From Ampelocalamus luodianensis (lineage: Eukaryota > Streptophyta > Magnoliopsida > Poales > Poaceae), in NCBI GenBank assembly GCA_036346255.1, contig CM070620.1, positions 30,687,609 to 30,751,608 of the forward strand: a stretch of DNA of 64,000 nucleotides, written 5' to 3'. A model generated the notes under the pieces. That model did no database searches, had not been told where the DNA came from, and saw nothing but the letters and a program-made list of their open reading frames with translations. The translations under genes were made by a program, and so were the position numbers. Shown here in pieces: positions 23,675 through 34,935 of the stretch. How positions within the stretch are numbered: position 1 is the stretch's first letter; each line of letters starts with the position of its first letter.

Positions 23675-25469
23675 CTACCGTCCTGCTTCCTCCTCTCTGC
23701 TCTCTTTCTTCTCTGAGTTCTCTCCAACTGTGAACCGTCTCTTGTTAGCACTCAGACCACCTGATGAATGCAACTGCCCTCGTTTCTTTACAAGACGGGC
23801 TGCGGTTTCACGGTCGGCTTTTGCTTCAGCGTAGTCAGGCTGTGCATACAATCCAACAAACAAATCGAGAAGAGAAGAGTAAATTATGATGGCCCATGAT
23901 GCACGCATGGTACTCTGCATCGAACTTGGTTGCCGAGCAAAAAGGATAGGTACCTTGATTGCTAATGCTTTGTCAAAAGATTCAATGGCTTTATCTGGTT
24001 CTCCAAAATTTAACTGTGCTCTAGCAAGTGTAACCCAAGCCTGCAAATCAAATATATCATTCATTCAGTTGATCGCAATGGGGAAACTGGTCAAATGTTA
24101 GTAACGATGGTTTTATGCCAGGGGTCAAGCCAGCGCAGCAATAGATGGAATCTGATTTGACAATTGAACTGATGAAATGCCTACTGACCTCAGGCCATGA
24201 TGGTTCCAGTTCTGTAGCTCCTGCAATCATACCCAATAGAGAGTAACTGATTTGTTTGAAGTAGCAAAATGAGAACAAAACAACTGAATTAGTGACTTAG
24301 CATATATGCTGCTAGGATCATTGGGATGTCAGATAAAGCCAAAATAGGCATTGTGCAACAAGAAATTAAGATGAATCCTCACAATTATATCATCAGATGC
24401 TATATGCACTTCTACATCCGAGGACAAACAATGACCCACTTCTGAGCTCTGACAAATAACCACCATCACACAGGTCGAGTAAATCCTAGGCATTGGATAG
24501 TTAGTACTACAATATTAATATGATTAGAGAAGTTCATATTGTTCTCAGCTCGTGACATTTTTTAGCCCAGCAAAAGTATTATTTTCAGAAAAGACAAAGA
24601 AGTAGACAGAAATAGAGCATACTAGTTGCTGCTGTTAGTGCACGCCATGCATCTCCCACTTCAAGTAAAACTTGAGCTTTCTGTTCGTGAATTATAGCAT
24701 TATCTGGCATCAAGCTAAGTGCAGCTTCCCACTTACTGAGTGCTTCATGGTACTTGCCTTCCTAAAAAATAACATAAAGGAGAGCTTATGCAGTGCCTAA
24801 AAAGAAAAAAAGACATCATTTTCTTCTTCTGTTACATTAGCAATGGCACTTCTCTGGTGTGTTGAACTGTCAATGACACTGCAGATCCAACTGCAATCAA
24901 AATCCAGCACAAGAATAAATCTGATGTGAAATAATAGAACTATCTAATGTTTTGTCACTGCAAGCTGCAGACTGTGCATTCAAGAGATTATGCTGCAACT
25001 TCCAGCAGCATAATAAAAGGAGAAACATTGTGCCCTTTTTATTTTTAGGACTAAAAGGGCACTAAAAATCACCGGCTAATTTTTATGACAAAAGTTAGAC
25101 TATCACATGGTTACTCTGTAATATGTGGCCATGGAATCCGTAGCAACATTGACATCCCTTAAGGAGTTGTAACCAGGCACAAGGCATATATACACAACCA
25201 CACATCAGTCCTTAAACTAAAAGGAATGAAATAAAACTGTGGGAGGTTCTATTCCAGAGAGATGGAGATACCTCGGCTAGCTTGTTCCCTTGGTATTGGA
25301 GCGACTCGGTGGAATCAGGTGGCTTGGTTCCAGGACAGTTGGTGTTTGCCTCTCCTCTTTCCTCCGCATCAGCCTCATCGTTATCCACACCAAATGGCAG
25401 GCCTGTCTTGGCTGATGCTACCGCTGGTCGCGTCTTCGCCTTGGCATTCTTAGTCCAAGCTATCTTCAT
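23675..25469 (-). CDS. TTC33-like tetratricopeptide repeat protein
   Basis: Five coding exons, all GT-AG: 25272-25469, 24623-24761, 24189-24220, 23954-24040, 23675-23839. They join in frame to 206 codons plus stop. Residues 1-66: basic start MKIAWTKNAKAK, then an acidic linker (DNDEADAEERGE). Residues 67-152 form TPR helices: GKYHEALSKWEAALSLMP, HEQKAQVLLEVGDAWRAL, ELEPSWPEAWVTLARAQLN and KAIESFDKALAIKP. Residues 153-206 are a charged tail with basic and acidic runs (KKRGQ, EKKESREEE). The architecture matches plant homologues of TTC33; TPRs bind partner proteins, the specific partner is unknown. Start chosen as the first ATG of the exon. A MULE lies 36 bp past the stop and a retrotransposon probably occupies the 5'UTR intron. 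Confidence 0.88.
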
Positions 25470-25617
25470 CGTGGAACTGTTTCACGGGATACACTACCAG
25501 GCTTCTCTATCAACAACAACAACAGACAAATTAGCAAATATGCTTTAATTTACGTAGCCACGTGAGAAGACCCATCTTTTCTTTTGGTATAGAAGATAAT
25601 AGAGATAAAAGCAAAGA

Positions 25618-25633
25618 GGGGGGGGGGGGGGGG
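25618..25633. repeat. homopolymer G run (16 G)
   Basis: Sixteen consecutive G on the plus strand, upstream of the TTC33-like start codon. Prone to length error or polymorphism and able to form a G-quadruplex. Confidence 0.9.
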
Positions 25634-25783
25634 AGCATTTATTCCTTGAATGTTTGATGTAGTGTTCATACCGAGTTGCACATTGTTACCCCCAATGGTA
25701 AATAATCTAGAATTTTTATGCATGCCTACTGATAATCTTGAGCAAGCAATTCGTCGAACAAGTTGTGAGCATCAGAACGAAAG

Positions 25784-26587
25784 TGTTACGACCATTACCA
25801 AGCGCCCGGCCTTACCGAGAGTGGGCCAGCGCAACAAGCAAGGTAGTTAGGATCGCGATCCAACTCTTAAGAGTCTTACGATTCTACGAACCCACGACAG
25901 CCCGTCGATCCTACTCGTAGAGTCTTATGGCAAAAAAAAATTACAATTTTTTTAGAGGCCAAGCTTTGCTGATATTTTGTTTTAGAGCAAAATTTGTTGA
26001 TATTAATTTTTTAGAATGAAACTATAAATAAACAAGGAGCATGCAAAATATTATATCAGTGTGGTAATGCTTTTCTCCTGTAGTTCAGAACTATATCACC
26101 CATCATGTCAGAACCATTATGCTTTTCTGTTGTGTGGTAAGAAGTGTTTTGCCCTTTTTTTGGTAATAAGTAAGTGGTAAACCTTATAAGAATCATACAA
26201 ACTTATAGTATAGATGGTAAATATGCATATTTTTACAAATCCGTAGAATCGCCGATTCTACGATTCGATCCTACCAGAGGCAAATCGATCCGACTCGGGA
26301 TCTTGACTCTGACTACCTTGGCAACAAGCGGCCCAGTGCCAGGTTTCTGGCTGCAGAATGGGCGCGGTGACCCTAGGTTAGTTCAATAGCGAGCGGGGTT
26401 CGGAAGCTACTTAAGGAGTATTGTGTCGTCTAGCTAGATCATCGATTTTGTAATGAACAAAAAAGAACTCTATTCCCCATCTATCTCCTCCTCACCCCCA
26501 TCTGATTTCTCTGGATTTCCCTTGCCCCCAACTTTCGATCGTCCCCAAATTGCTCCCCTCAACCCATCTACTTCTGGGAACGTAACA
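25784..26587 (+). repeat. 5' LTR of the Reina-like element, split by a hAT element
   Basis: LTR parts 25784-25838 and 26329-26587; together they match the 3' LTR. TG start, CA end (GTAACA). Includes the CATCGATTTTGTAATGAAC block shared with the 3' LTR. Confidence 0.93.
25839..26320. mobile_element. hAT-type non-autonomous element, 482 bp
   Basis: Inserted in the 5' LTR. Ends CAAGGTAGTTAG... and ...CTGACTACCTTG are inverted repeats; flanked by the 8-bp direct repeat GCAACAAG (25831-25838, 26321-26328), the length typical of hAT. The 3' LTR has this site once and uninterrupted, confirming the insertion. No transposase inside; AT-rich core. Confidence 0.92.
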
Positions 26588-26590
26588 AAT

Positions 26591-26604
26591 TGGTATCAGA
26601 GTAG
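26591..26604 (+). other. primer binding site of the Reina-like element
   Basis: TGGTATCAGAGTAG, complementary to the initiator tRNA-Met 3' end, three bases after the 5' LTR. Confidence 0.85.
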
Positions 26605-26670
26605 TCGTTCTTGAGCCGATATGCCAACCTGGAGAAGCCCAAATAACAGACGAGAGCTCCAGAGAAATCG

Positions 26671-27930
26671 GTGGCCATGGAGCAGCAGATCGCAGAGCTT
26701 ACCAGGGCGATCCAAACGCAGAATGCTACCATCCAGACAGTGGAGGAGTCACTGGTGGAACTCAAGTCGGTGCTGATGGAACTCAAGGAGTGGAAGCCGG
26801 CCATGGCGACGACGGTGGACGAGTTGCGCGGTGAGGTAGGAGAGTTGTGTGACAAAGTCAGCCAACTCGCCCGCGATTCTGCGCTGGCGGCCCGAACCAC
26901 GGTGTTGCCCCCGCTGCTGCCCACTCCGGAGCGCAAGCTGCCACTTGAGCCGAAGGAGGAAGAGGGTGACGGCCGTCACGGGCCTGATGGCCACCACCTT
27001 GCCACGCAAAACCGGGGCAAGGCGACGGGGGAATTCACCCCAGAGCTGCCTCCAGGCAATGGTACGTATGGTATGGATTGCCTACTTTGACCCCTTTCCC
27101 ACACGATTCGTTGGACACACACAGTAGATCTACAGGGTACTATCCTAATCACCCCTTGCCACCCAAGCTGGATTTTCCCCAATTCGATGGAGAATCCTAA
27201 GGCGTGGTGGTTGAAGAGTGAGGTTTACTTTCGGGTGTGTGCAACCCATCCCGATTTGTGGATTAGTGTGGCAACTATGTTCTTCGTGGGAAACGCAGTC
27301 TAATGGCGGCAATCCACGCAAGCCCACACGTGACGTGCAAATTGGGGGGAATTTGCCGAGACAGTATGTGTGCAATTTGGTCGGGAGGAATTCCAGCAGC
27401 AGTTGCGCCAATTTAACCGCCTCCAACAAGTTGGGTCAGTAGCTGAGTTCGCTGAGAAGTTCAACGAGTCGATGCAGAGCCTCACCACGCACCACTCGTG
27501 GGATCCCATGTTCTTTGTAACCCAGTTGACAGATGGTTTGCATAGCGACATTAGAGCGGCTGTTGTTTTGCACCGACCAAAGGATTTGGATACTGTCATG
27601 TCTTTGGCTTGCTTGCAGGAGGAGGTCCTGGAGGCCATGAGGGATGCTCGCCGCCCGGAGTTCCCAATGGGGGGACGACCGGTGACGCGAACAACATTGC
27701 CCCTACCGCCTCCTCTAGGAAGACCGCCGGGAACCCCAGGGAACCGGGCGGATGACCGAAGGGTAACGAAAGGAGCTCGAGCAGCGAACTCGGACGACAA
27801 GATGGCGGCGCTCAGAGCATATCGATGAGCACGCGAGTTGTACCATACTTGTGGCGAGAAATGGAATCGAGACCACAGATGTGGCCCAACTGTACAATTG
27901 CATGTTGTGCAAGACTTATGGGAGCTACTC
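26671..27930 (+). pseudogene. Reina-like gag, broken
   Basis: Starts MAMEQQIAELTRAIQTQN (the second Met is an equally good start), a coiled-coil N-terminus. After a stop near 27090 the capsid region continues: LDFPQFDGE, WISVATMFF (27160-27290), FQQQLRQFNRLQQVGSVAEF and HSWDPMFFVTQLTDGL (27390-27540). A knuckle-like CGEKWNRDHRC lies at about 27850-27882. Frame changes near 27200, 27300 and 27830. Confidence 0.85.
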
Positions 27931-28039
27931 CCTGAACAAGAGAATGAGACCGCGCCCTCTGAAGCAGCCAGCTCGTAGGGAGATCTAATGTCTATCTCGC
28001 ACTCGGCGGTGCATGGCCCAGAGGCTCCAAGAACAGCGC

Positions 28040-28484
28040 TGTTGAAGGGTGAGATTCAAGGGCGAGAGGTCATGATCCTCGTGGATTCCGGGAGTACCCA
28101 CAGCTTCATCAGTGAGGCGCTGGCTGACAAATTGCAAGGAGACAAAGAGGGACTCAGCCAATGAGTGTTAGAATTGTGAATGGGGGAGTGCTGGCTTGTG
28201 TGGAGGAGTTCCCAGATTGTCACCAGAAGGTGCAGGAGGTGGAATTTGTGTCAACATTGAAGGTGCTCTCGTTGGGTTGTTATGACCTCATCGTGGGCAT
28301 TGACTGGCTGGAGCGGCACAGTCCTATGACCATTCATTGGCACAAGAAAACACTGTCCTGCATGCGCCACAGCAAGAGGATTGTGCTGCGAGGAATCCGA
28401 GCAGAGGTACCCCAAGGTGTGCTGGTCCTCACGGGAGCCGAAAAAGTTGAGTACATAAGAACCCTGGCAACTGGTCATGACTAG
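28040..28484 (+). pseudogene. Reina-like retropepsin, broken
   Basis: The catalytic triad motif is intact: VDSGSTHSFIS (28081-28113). GIDWLERHSPM follows at about 28296-28328. A frame change between 28140 and 28161 separates the two halves. Confidence 0.85.
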
Positions 28485-28559
28485 CGCAGCGAAGACAGAA
28501 CCGCCTAACACTGTACAAAGTCTGTTGTCGGAATTTGAACAGTTGTTTGCTAAGCCGAA

Positions 28560-29720
28560 GGGACTGCCTTCTCGGGCGTTCGACCATGCCATACCCATGT
28601 TGCCTGGGTCACAGCCAGTCAATTTGAGGCCCTGCCGCTATCACCCGGCGCAGAAGGATGAAATGGAGAAACAAGTTGCAGAAATGCTGGATCATCCAAC
28701 ACAGCGCCAGTCCTTTTGCATCACCAGTACTACTAGTACAGAAGAAGGATTGAACCTAGCGATTTTGTGTAGATTACCGCCACTTGAACGCGATAACAGT
28801 GAAGAATCGATATCCATTTCTGGTCATTGATGAGCTGTTAGACGAACTGGCTGATTCTCAGTGTTCACCAGCCTAGACTTGCGGACAAGTTACCATAAGA
28901 TTCGGATGAGGCCTGAAGATGAGCATAAAACAGCATTCAAAACCCATCACAGGCACTATGAATTCCGAGTAATGTCCTATGGGCTAACAAGTGCCCCGAC
29001 AACCTTCCAAGGCATGATGAACACCGTTTTAGCACCACTGTTGTGCTGGGGTGTGCTGTTGTTCATCGATGACATCTTGGTTTACAGTCGCTCACTGGAG
29101 GAGCACATGGAGAAGCTGCGGCAGGTGTTTGAAATCTTGACACAGCATCAGTTACGAGTAAAAAGATCTAAGTGCGTCTTTGCCCAGCAGTAGTTAACAT
29201 ATTTGGGACATATTGTCAGCTGTGATGGTGTAGCTACAGATCCGAAGAACATTGCTGCCATGCGAGATTGGCCGAGACCAGTGTGTAATGGGCCAGCCCA
29301 TGACAAGTGAACGTCAAGGGGGTGTGGGGATTCCTAGGCTTGGCAGGCTATTACCGCAAGTTTGTCAGTCATTTTCGAATCATCGGCCGACCACTCACCA
29401 AGTTGTTGAAGAAAAATGTGGTGTTTGTCTGGACTGAAGAGAAGGAAAGGGCCTTCCAAGCACTGAAAGATGCTTTGATCTTGGCGCCTGTAATCGCCCT
29501 CCCTGATTTTGCCAAGGCGTTTGGGATAGAGACCGATGCTTCGGATCGAGGAATTGGAGCGGTCCTCGTGCAGGACAAACACCTTGTTGCCTACCTCAGC
29601 AAGGCTCTAGGAACCTGGACGCGAGGATTATCCACTTACGAGAAGGAAGGGCTAGCGATTCTGATGGCGATTGAGCAGTGGCGAACTTACAACCTGCCGA
29701 GTTTATCATCAGGACAGACC
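28560..29720 (+). pseudogene. Reina-like reverse transcriptase-RNase H, broken
   Basis: RT: LPSRAFDHAI (28568), LDLRTSYHKIRMRPED (28873), VMSYGLTSAPTTFQ (28971), LLFIDDILVYSRS (29049-29093; catalytic Asp pair present). Connection: VWGFLGLAGYYRKFV (29320). RNase H: IETDASDRGIGAVLVQ (29530-29575) and LSTYEKEGLAILMAIEQW. Stops near 28760, 29192 and a frame change near 29290 and 29690. Confidence 0.9.
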
Positions 29721-30099
29721 AGCGAAGCTTGATTCATCTGGGGGACCAATGCCTGACTACTCCATGGCAGCAGAAGGGGATGACCAAGTTACTGGGTTTA
29801 CAGTACCGAATCGTGTACAAGCAAGGTTCTACCAATCGAGCGGCAAACGCGTTGTCTAGGAAGGAAATGGACACAGGAGAGGAGCTAATAGCCATATCCA
29901 CAGGGGTGCCTCATTGGTTGGAAGCAATAGCAGCTGGTTACCAAGATGATGCCTTCTCAAGCAAATTATTGAAGGACTTGATGGTGTCAGGAAACCAGGA
30001 CTCCAAGATTCGATTGAAGGATGGAGTGCTCAGAATAGGAGAGAGTTTGGGTGGGCAACAACGAGTCGACCAAAACGAACATACTGAATTCAATGCATT

Positions 30100-31329
30100 C
30101 TAGTGCCATCGGGGGGCATTCGGGATTTTAGGTAACTTTTCATCAGATTCAGAGACTGTTTACCTGGCCCGGAATCAAGAAGGACGTGCGTTAGTTCGTG
30201 GAGCAATGTTCAGTGTACAAACAAGCCAAAGTTGAACGTGTGCGCTACCCAGGGCTGCTACAGCCCCTGCCGGTTCCATAGCATGCCTGGCAAATCATCT
30301 CCATGGACTTCATTGAAGGTTTGCCCAGATCCTCCAACTTCAATTGCATTATGGTGGTAGTGCATAAATTCTCTAGATATGCCCATTTCATAGCTCTGTC
30401 ACATCCTTTCACCGCAATCCATGTGGCCCAAGTGTTCGTGCAGAATGTGTTCAAGCTGTATGGATTGCCTCAATACATTATATCAGACCGTGACCGCATT
30501 TTCACTAGCCTGCTGTGGAAGAAGTTGTTCCGAGCAACACAAACACAATTGAGAATGAGTTCAGCTTACCACCCCTAAACAGACAGACAGAGAATGTTAA
30601 TTAGTGTGTTGAAGCTTACTTGCGGTGTTCCGTCCATGCTTGCCCTAGCAAATGGTTTAGCTGGCTGGCCTTGGCAGAGCTTTGGTACAACACAGCGCTC
30701 CACTCCACCCTGGGCAAGTCTCCATTTGAGGTGTTGTATGGCCATTGCCCACGACACTTTAGCCTCAATGGCAAGGTTGTCTGTCAGAGCGAGGACTTGG
30801 TGACATGGCTAAAGGAGAGAGGGCTACTGACCGAGCTACTCCGACAACATCTGAACCGTGCGAGCCAGCGGATGAAGGCACAGGCTGACGCAAAGCGATC
30901 TGAGAGGTCCTTTGAGGAAGGGGACTGGGTGTATTTGAAGTTACAGCCGTATGTTCAGAGTTTTGTAGCCGTGCGAGCTAATCACAAGCTAGCATTTCAG
31001 TTCTTTGGACCTTTTCAGGTGGAGGAAAAGATGGCTCGGTGGCGTACAAGCTGAAGCTGCCAGCCACTTCCACCATTCACCCCGTCATTCATGTGTCGCA
31101 GCTACGGAAGGCCATCCCTCCCTCAACTCCAGTGCAGGCAATACTCCCGGAAGGAATCGAGGAAGCGCAGTTCCCGATCAAGGTGCTTCAAAGCAGGCTG
31201 CGGGACAAAGGAGCCACCACTGCCACACAAGTCTTGGTACAGTGGTCGGGGTCTACACCGACGGTGACCTGGGAGAACTACGAAGAGCTTCGGCGAGATT
31301 CCCTGGTGCTCCAGCTCGGGACAAGCTGA
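30100..31329 (+). pseudogene. Reina-like integrase with C-terminal chromo-like domain, broken
   Basis: Zinc-binding HHCC remnants at 30100-30230. Core: MDFIEGLPRSSNFN (30303; first Asp), LYGLPQYIISDRDRIFTS (30460-30515; second Asp) and the SSAYHP block (30561) before a stop. Then LALAELWYNTALHSTLGKSPFE, IHPVIHVSQLRKAI (31070) and a chromodomain-like tail VLVQWSGSTPTVTWENYEEL (31232-31291). Chromo-like tails can direct integration to chromatin marks in related elements. Frame changes near 30580, 30630 and 31035. Confidence 0.88.
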
Positions 31330-31347
31330 GTCCGAAGGAGGGGAGAA

Positions 31348-31662
31348 TGTTATGACCGTTACCGAGCACCAGGCCTCACCGAGAGTGGGGGCCAGCGCAA
31401 CAGGCGGCCCAGTGCCAGGTTTCCGGCTGCAGAATGGGCGTGGTGACCCTGGGTTAGCCCCATAGCGAGCGGGGTTCGGAAGTTCCTTAAGGAGTACTGT
31501 GTCGTCTAGCTAGATCATCGATTTTGTAATGAACAAACAAGAACTCTATTCCCCATCTATCTCCTCCTCACCCCGTCTGATTTCTCTGGATTTCCCTTGC
31601 CCCCTGCTTCCGATCGTCCCCAAATTGCTTCCCCCAACCCATCTACTTCTGGGAACGTAACA
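31348..31662 (+). repeat. 3' LTR of the Reina-like element
   Basis: Starts TGTTATGACC after a polypurine tract, ends GTAACA, followed by GAAAG (target duplication). It has the uninterrupted CAACAGGCGGCCC where the 5' LTR holds the hAT element. Confidence 0.93.
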
Positions 31663-31667
31663 GAAAG

Positions 31668-32075
31668 GTGCTAGGGAGCTGCAGAACACACCACTCGCTA
31701 GGCTCAAGCTAGTTTAGGTCATCAGAGCACATCAGGTCAGGCAGCGAGGCGACAAATCGAACCAGGTCGCGCGGGTGAAATCGATCCGCGCCGCGGGCCA
31801 GAACAGGAGTCCACCCGCAGTCCCGGAGATAAACCACGGCGCGCGCGAGAGGAGAGGCGCTAGTGAAGAAGAGGCGGTGGGGTCGGGCGATGAACTCACC
31901 GATGGATTGGAGTCTGGAGAGCGCGGTGCGCGCTGCGGGGATTCCTCCTCGATTTGATCCCTCGGTAAGGTAGGATCGAAGCGAAGCACGATGACAGCTT
32001 CCGCTAGGGAGTTCTGCTTGGACACACACAGAAGAGAGGAGTGGTTTTGAGTTCCTTCCATTCTTGATCCTTTAC
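31668..32075 (-). other. probable 5'UTR exon / promoter-proximal region of the TTC33-like gene
   Basis: GC-rich, CpG-rich stretch. On the minus strand it contains CCATCG followed by GTGAGT (about 31898-31908), a strong plant splice donor, and an acceptor-like GATAGAGAAG lies about 35 bp before the start codon at 25469. If spliced this way, the Reina-like element lies in a 5'UTR intron of about 6.4 kb. This is inference from splice motifs and composition only. Confidence 0.4.
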
Positions 32076-32116
32076 TTTACTGGAATTTCTTAAAGAGAAA
32101 ATCTATTATCTTATTA

Positions 32117-33000
32117 TCTATATATTATCTTATTAAAGCAGAGTAAAAAAAAAACCCACCATGTTTGCTCTCAAGAGGTAGAAGTTTTCACGTTAATCGG
32201 TGCAAAAAGATATAGATCTACACAGTCGATCGTGATAGGTCCAGATCATAACGGTCTAAATTAAAAGAAAAAGTTCATATCAAGTATAATAAAATTAAAA
32301 TTTAGAATAAAAAAATAAATATCAATAATTTGATTTCTATACAAATTCCTAAGTAAAAGAGTTCATGTTAAGTATAATAAAACTTGAATTCGGAATAAAA
32401 ATATAACAAAATTAGCAACTTGATATCCATATGAATTCCTAAGTAAAATCCTAAATAATTATAATTTGAAATAAAAAAAAATTGGCAATTAGATTTGTAT
32501 ATAAAATCCAACAAAAAAACCTAAAATTCAGAATAAAAAATAAAATAAAATTAGCAATTTAATTTCGATGTGAATTCCAAAAAATATATTTCGGAATAAA
32601 AATTAAAGAAAAATTAGCAATTGGATTCGGGTACGAATTCGAAAAAAAGAACTAAAATTTTGGAATAAAAAATTTAAACTAATTTGCAATTCGATTTCTA
32701 TACAAATTCCAAAGTAAAATCCCTGAATAACTAAAATTTGGAATAAATTAAATAAATTTAGCAATTTGATTTGTGTATGAACTCCAGTAAAAATAATTAA
32801 AATGTTGAATAAAAATAAAAGTTATAATGAGGATGACACGAATCGTGTCGGAGGAAACACAAAAGAAGGCACCACGTTTACTCTCAAGGTCACGTGTTTT
32901 CATTGTTGCTTCCTATGGAATAAAAAAAATAACTAAAATATTGAATAAAAATAAAAGTTATAATGAAGATAACACGAATGGTATCGGAGAAGACCATGAA
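32117..33000. repeat. AT-rich tandem array, about 75-bp degenerate units
   Basis: From about 32270 to 32820, seven or eight degenerate units share TTAGCAATTTGATTTC, then TATACAAATTCC, AAAATCC, CTAAAATTTGGAATAAAA. Just before it, TCTATATATTATC at 32117 resembles a Helitron 5' end. A second short duplication (AAAAGTTATAATGARGATRA) is at 32817 and 32952. No coding sequence. Confidence 0.7.
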
Positions 33001-34680
33001 ATAGTACAATAGCATCGATCTATCCTGTAAGAATACATTAACTCACGGGGAAGCGAAGAGCCGAGGTGACGACGATGGAGATGAGGACAATGTCGTGCCG
33101 CTCACCTTAGACATTTTATGAGGACAATGTAGTGCTGCTCGTCGGAGCCATTGAAGAGAAAGTCTACTATTGAAAGAGCCAAGGGCTACGATGACAAGTG
33201 GTGAATGTCGACGTTGTTGAAGAAGTTAGCGACCAATGAAGATCGATGATGGGAAAGTCCTAGCAGAGAGGACATGAAGCTTTGCATTGAAGACGAGCTA
33301 TGAATGATATGAGGGCATTGGGTAGTTAGGAGCGTTCTATCAGTGGTGAGGGGCACGTTATCGCCGGCGATGGTAAAAAGATTCTCCATATTGTTAGACA
33401 ACAACTAAAGCAGACATGCCAACATCAATAAAGATGGGAGGTTACCACGGTTAATGAGGAAGCCACAACGTTAAGTTGGTCAACGTCGAAGAAAAGAAAC
33501 GACCGACACGAGAGAAGAGGATATCGAGCATGTATAACATCATGCATACGTATGTACATGTATGCATCCATACAAATAGGAGCACGGGCGTACAAAGGCA
33601 GATGAGAAAAAAAACTTAGAGTAGAGACGACGTAGTCATAGGGAATAGGTTCGAGGTCACCAGATAGAGCATGGCATGTGTCCCTAGCTGGATCGGTGAC
33701 GGTTGCATATGTATGCGTGTTGATGTTGCAACAGTTAGCATTAAGCAATAATTATAGAGAAGTAGAAGATAACTGTATGGTAAAATATTATATTAAAAGG
33801 GGTAGCAGCTGAGAGGGATCGATCAAGATTTTTGCTTACTGTTGGAGGTTGGGGCAAAAAAACTGTGTTGGCAAGAAGAGATAAAAGACACACGGTTCAA
33901 TGGGGCGGTCGGTGTGTGAGAGAAGATAAGTTCAAGATAGGTCACCCATAATGCATCGGTGTATGCGTGACAAATGTACTCTAATATCATGTAAACTATT
34001 AAGATAATTTGCCGCACACATAATCAACTTATTACTTGAGATTAAATAGAGGTACATGTGCATACGTACAATTTGGAAAAAAGTAACTAATAGAGTAAGA
34101 ATAGGAGTATATAGCTACATGATCTATGCACGATGAAGAGTGATTAGTTTCTAAGAATCCCATCAACTTATTATGCTTAATAATTTTCTTCCATCACAAT
34201 TTATACTTCAATTGCGTTCCCATGTTGTATTTTCCTTCAAGCTTTTATTATCATTTTCAATGTTTAAGATATCTTAAAAATCTAAATATCCAATAAGATA
34301 CGTAAATATATTTGTAAGCATTTATACAAACTTCAAAACAAATCATGTCATATAAATGCGTCTGTCACCCTATTAGTTCACAATATGCCACTAAATTACT
34401 ATATGATTCATAATATACCACTCATTGTGAGACTGATATATGAGTCTAGAGAATAGGATTCACATGTCAGTAAGACACCACGATGGCATACCCATTTTAA
34501 AGGACCTAGAGAATTATCTATCCGTGCTTTTTTTTTTGTTGAGAGAATTATCTCTCTGTTTGTACTATGGGGGCCCAAGCCTACCGCCTACGGGGGTGGT
34601 TGGATACTTGTGTTGGCCAGGGGTGGGCTGCAGTCAAATTTGGGCCCAGCCACAAGCCAGGCCTTGAAAATACTACTTAC
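33001..34680. other. unassigned intergenic sequence
   Basis: No host gene, LTR or inverted-repeat structure recognised on either strand; reading frames are short and without family motifs. Could be the body of a decayed Helitron starting at 32117. Confidence 0.4.
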
Positions 34681-34744
34681 TTAGCCTGACACTCGGGCCC
34701 AGGCGCGCAGAGAGCCGCATATGCTGCCGCGCGGTCCACACGGC

Positions 34745-34750
34745 CACGTG
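34745..34750 (+). promoter_or_regulatory. G-box / ABRE-like site upstream of the peroxidase gene
   Basis: CACGTG within GCCACGTGTCG, 186 bp before the ATG. G-boxes bind bZIP and bHLH factors and ACGTGTC is an abscisic-acid response core; light or stress control of a chloroplast antioxidant gene would fit, but this is inference. Confidence 0.5.
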
Positions 34751-34935
34751 TCGTTCCTCCATTGGGCGCCCGAGATTAGACTCCTCTCCCGCCGCGCCAC
34801 TCAGTGGCCACCTCACTCGCCTCCCACCCAGCCAGGGAGCGGCGAGGGAGGCACCGCGCGGGGAGGGCTCCCCATTAGTCCAAAGCCGCGGACCAGCCAT
34901 CCTCCTCCCCAAATATTCCAAAACCTGCGACCGCC

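Larger units (their letters stand above)
25784..31662 (+). mobile_element. Reina-like Ty3/gypsy chromovirus with both LTRs
   Basis: Two LTRs of about 315 bp (25784-26587, interrupted; and 31348-31662), flanked by the 5-bp direct repeat GAAAG (25779-25783 and 31663-31667). A primer site (TGGTATCAGAG, 26591) and a polypurine tract (GGAGGGGAGAA, 31337-31347) lie at the right places. Gene order gag-PR-RT-RH-IN-chromo-like is gypsy; small LTRs and size point to Reina. By eye the LTRs differ at about 25 positions, so the insertion is not recent. Coding is broken throughout. Confidence 0.93.

Noticed and set aside
33001..34680. 3' end of a Helitron starting at 32117
   Set aside because: Several CTAG occurrences, none preceded by a GC hairpin in the usual position.
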